Source: Bacteroidota bacterium (lineage in GTDB: Bacteria; Bacteroidota; Bacteroidia; Chitinophagales; Chitinophagaceae). From it: a stretch of 64,000 nt of DNA. Location: positions 1 to 64,000 of the forward strand of contig JAFEAE010000013.1 of assembly GCA_018266575.1 (NCBI GenBank). Direction: 5' to 3'. The notes under the pieces were generated by a model that did no database searches, was not told the origin of the DNA, and saw nothing but the letters and a program-made list of their open reading frames with translations. Numbering within the stretch: position 1 is the stretch's first letter; each line of letters begins with the position of its first letter. This document shows, one piece after another, positions 62,539-64,000 of this stretch. The translations under genes were made by a program, and so were the position numbers.

Positions 62539-64000
62539 CTATAACGCCATTGTTCCGGAAACTTTTGTTTTATTTTTTTTGAACGATTCGATGGCCTGCC
62601 ATTTAAACGTATTCAGGATATTTTTCCTGGTGCACCAACCTCTTCGTGCAACTGCTACGCCTAACGACATAAATGAAAATTGATTGAGGGAATGCGCGTC
62701 GCTGCTGATCGTAAGCATTACCCCTTTTTCAATAGCCATCTTTACCAGGTCGTCCCTGAGATCGAGCCTCAAAGGCTGAGCGTTGATTTCAATTGCTGTA
62801 CCTGTTGAGATCGATATTTCAAATAGCTCATCCCAGTTGACAGCATAAGGCTCGCGTTGCCCAATTAATCTTCCGCTAGGATGACCAATGCAATGCACGT
62901 TAGGATTTTGACATGCCTTAATAAGTCTTTTCGTATTGTCCCTGTTAAATCCACTATGAATGGATGCTGTGACCCAATCAAACTGTTGTAAAAGTTCATC
63001 TGGCAGATCTAAGCTGCCATCCGTCAGTATATCTAACTCAACCCCTTTTTTTATAAAACCCTTCCCAAGCTTTTTATTGATCTTTTCAATTTCTTTGAAC
63101 TGCGCCAGAAATTCTTTTGCCTGCAGCCCTCCTGCTATATGTTGGCTTGGTGAATGATCAGTTATTACGATATATTCATAATGCGGAAATTCTGAAAGTA
63201 TATAACGGGCAATCGATTCAATGTTCTCCGCCCCATCACTCCAGGTGCTATGCATATGCATATCAGCTTTTATATCTTTTTCTTCCACCAGTTTAGGGAG
63301 CAGGTGATTTCGGGCCGCTTCAATTTCTCCTCTCATTTCACGCAATTCCGGGGGAATAAATTGCATGTCGAACAAATTATAAATCTCTTCTTCTGTGGCC
63401 CCTGCAAGTTTTTTATCGCTTTCCGTTTCAAATACTCCGTATTCATTAACTTTCCACCCTTTGGCTTTTGCTATAGTGCGCAATACAATATTATGTTCTT
63501 TTGAACCGGTAGAATATAGTAAGGCAGCTCCGAATTCGCTTTCCTCTACCAATCGAAGGTCTACCTGCACATTTGTTTTCTTCAATAATATACTGGCCTT
63601 TGTTTCACCGCTTGCCAATACACGTTCTGTAGAAGAAAAAGAAATAAAATTTTTAATTATTTTTTTCCATAATCTCTTTTCCGCAGCAGCTACTATATCA
63701 ATGTCACCGATAGTTTCTTTTTTTCTTCGCAGGCTCCCGGCTATTTCTGCTTTAATTACTCCGGGCATAGATTGTACCTGCTTAAAGATTGGTTCAGCGA
63801 TGATCATAGCATCCTCCAGCAATAACCGGGTATGCGCCTCTTTAAAGAGTTTCAAACCACGTTTCATATTTTCAATTCTTTTTGCGCCAAATCCCCTGAG
63901 CGTTGCAATACGGCCGGCCTCAATTGCTTCGATCAATTCTTCCCGATTGCTTATGTCTAATTTTTCATGCAGCAATTTAATAGTAGCAGGCCCAAGGCTA
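62539..64000 (-). CDS. polX: DNA polymerase/3'-5' exonuclease PolX (5' end outside the window)
   Basis: The C-terminal about 485 residues of a family X polymerase; the frame is open to the window edge, so about 80-90 N-terminal residues are missing. A helix-hairpin-helix (GRIATLRGFGAKRIENMKRG) comes first, then the polymerase palm with AGSLRRKKETIGDIDIVAAA, where D-I-D binds the catalytic metals. The C-terminal PHP domain (about the last 240 residues) has ADMHMHSTWSDG, VITDHSPS, GHPSGR and TISSDAHS, the metal ligands of the 3'-5' exonuclease. It acts in base-excision or gap repair. A housekeeping-type gene, so the chromosome backbone probably resumes here. Confidence 0.93.
   Translation of the reverse strand, partial: SLGPATIKLLHEKLDISNREELIEAIEAGRIATLRGFGAKRIENMKRGLKLFKEAHTRLLLEDAMIIAEPIFKQVQSMPGVIKAEIAGSLRRKKETIGDIDIVAAAEKRLWKKIIKNFISFSSTERVLASGETKASILLKKTNVQVDLRLVEESEFGAALLYSTGSKEHNIVLRTIAKAKGWKVNEYGVFETESDKKLAGATEEEIYNLFDMQFIPPELREMRGEIEAARNHLLPKLVEEKDIKADMHMHSTWSDGAENIESIARYILSEFPHYEYIVITDHSPSQHIAGGLQAKEFLAQFKEIEKINKKLGKGFIKKGVELDILTDGSLDLPDELLQQFDWVTASIHSGFNRDNTKRLIKACQNPNVHCIGHPSGRLIGQREPYAVNWDELFEISISTGTAIEINAQPLRLDLRDDLVKMAIEKGVMLTISSDAHSLNQFSFMSLGVAVARRGWCTRKNILNTFKWQAIESFKKNKTKVSGTMAL

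Noticed and set aside
1..64000. tRNA and rRNA genes
   Set aside because: No complete cloverleaf or rRNA segment was recognised; only the tRNA-end-like fragment near 61900 is reported, with low confidence.

Overview
The window looks like a chromosome segment of a Bacteroidota member, most likely Chitinophagaceae. The reasons are the FecI-type sigma / FecR / SusC / SusD block, a SusC with an N-terminal STN domain, a CusA/CzcA pump fused to its outer-membrane factor, a Bacteroidetes-type TraE-TraN conjugation operon, many lipoprotein signals and weak ribosome binding sites. No rRNA, complete tRNA or CRISPR array is visible, and no integrase or transposase gene.

Layout. (1) 0-4.4 kb: an array of single small AT-rich genes, each with its own promoter or leader. 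Four are bounded by gene-specific inverted repeats and separated by long, related, foldable spacers. This is the geometry of integron gene cassettes, but no integrase is present. (2) 4.5-10.6 kb, minus strand: a heavy-metal efflux operon with a HlyD-type adaptor lipoprotein and a 1451-residue CusA/CzcA pump carrying its TolC-like partner as a C-terminal domain. (3) 10.7-12.5 kb: decayed genes (end of a copper-resistance barrel, end of a GH16 glycosidase, others), short dispersed repeats and a possible IS end. (4) 12.8-23.5 kb: a polysaccharide-utilisation locus (ECF sigma, FecR anti-sigma, SusC, SusD, a GH29-like secreted enzyme and a beta-helix/PDZ protein), closed by a strong terminator. (5) 23.5-28.9 kb: a frameshifted gene remnant, a secreted YD-repeat protein, and a Crp/Fnr regulator coupled to a lipoprotein with a predicted papain-like domain. 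(6) 29.3-43.4 kb, minus strand: a two-gene Tc toxin locus, a fused TcB-TcC protein followed by TcA. The cargo tail of the TcB-TcC protein carries HAE and PCxxC motifs and is predicted to be a zinc-dependent deaminase. This is the most exciting item. (7) 44-47.4 kb: AraC and Crp/Fnr regulators, an O-methyltransferase-like enzyme and a duplicated-domain lipoprotein. (8) 48.3-61.7 kb: a conjugation (type IV secretion) operon with VirB4-, VirB6- and VirB8-like parts, but no visible relaxase, coupling ATPase or integrase. It carries inserts: a GNAT acetyltransferase, a second copy of the papain-like lipoprotein and three tandem secreted paralogues. (9) 62.5-64 kb, minus strand: polX, running off the right edge.

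Working together: region 4 would sense, import and degrade a glycan that may contain fucose. Region 6 would make an injectable toxin: TcA as the translocation pore, the TcB-TcC cocoon enclosing a deaminase. Region 8 would build a conjugative channel. Dispersed repeats and gene fragments between these blocks suggest repeated insertion and deletion, so much of the window is accessory DNA. Family assignments are from recognition of sequence motifs; no database search was run.
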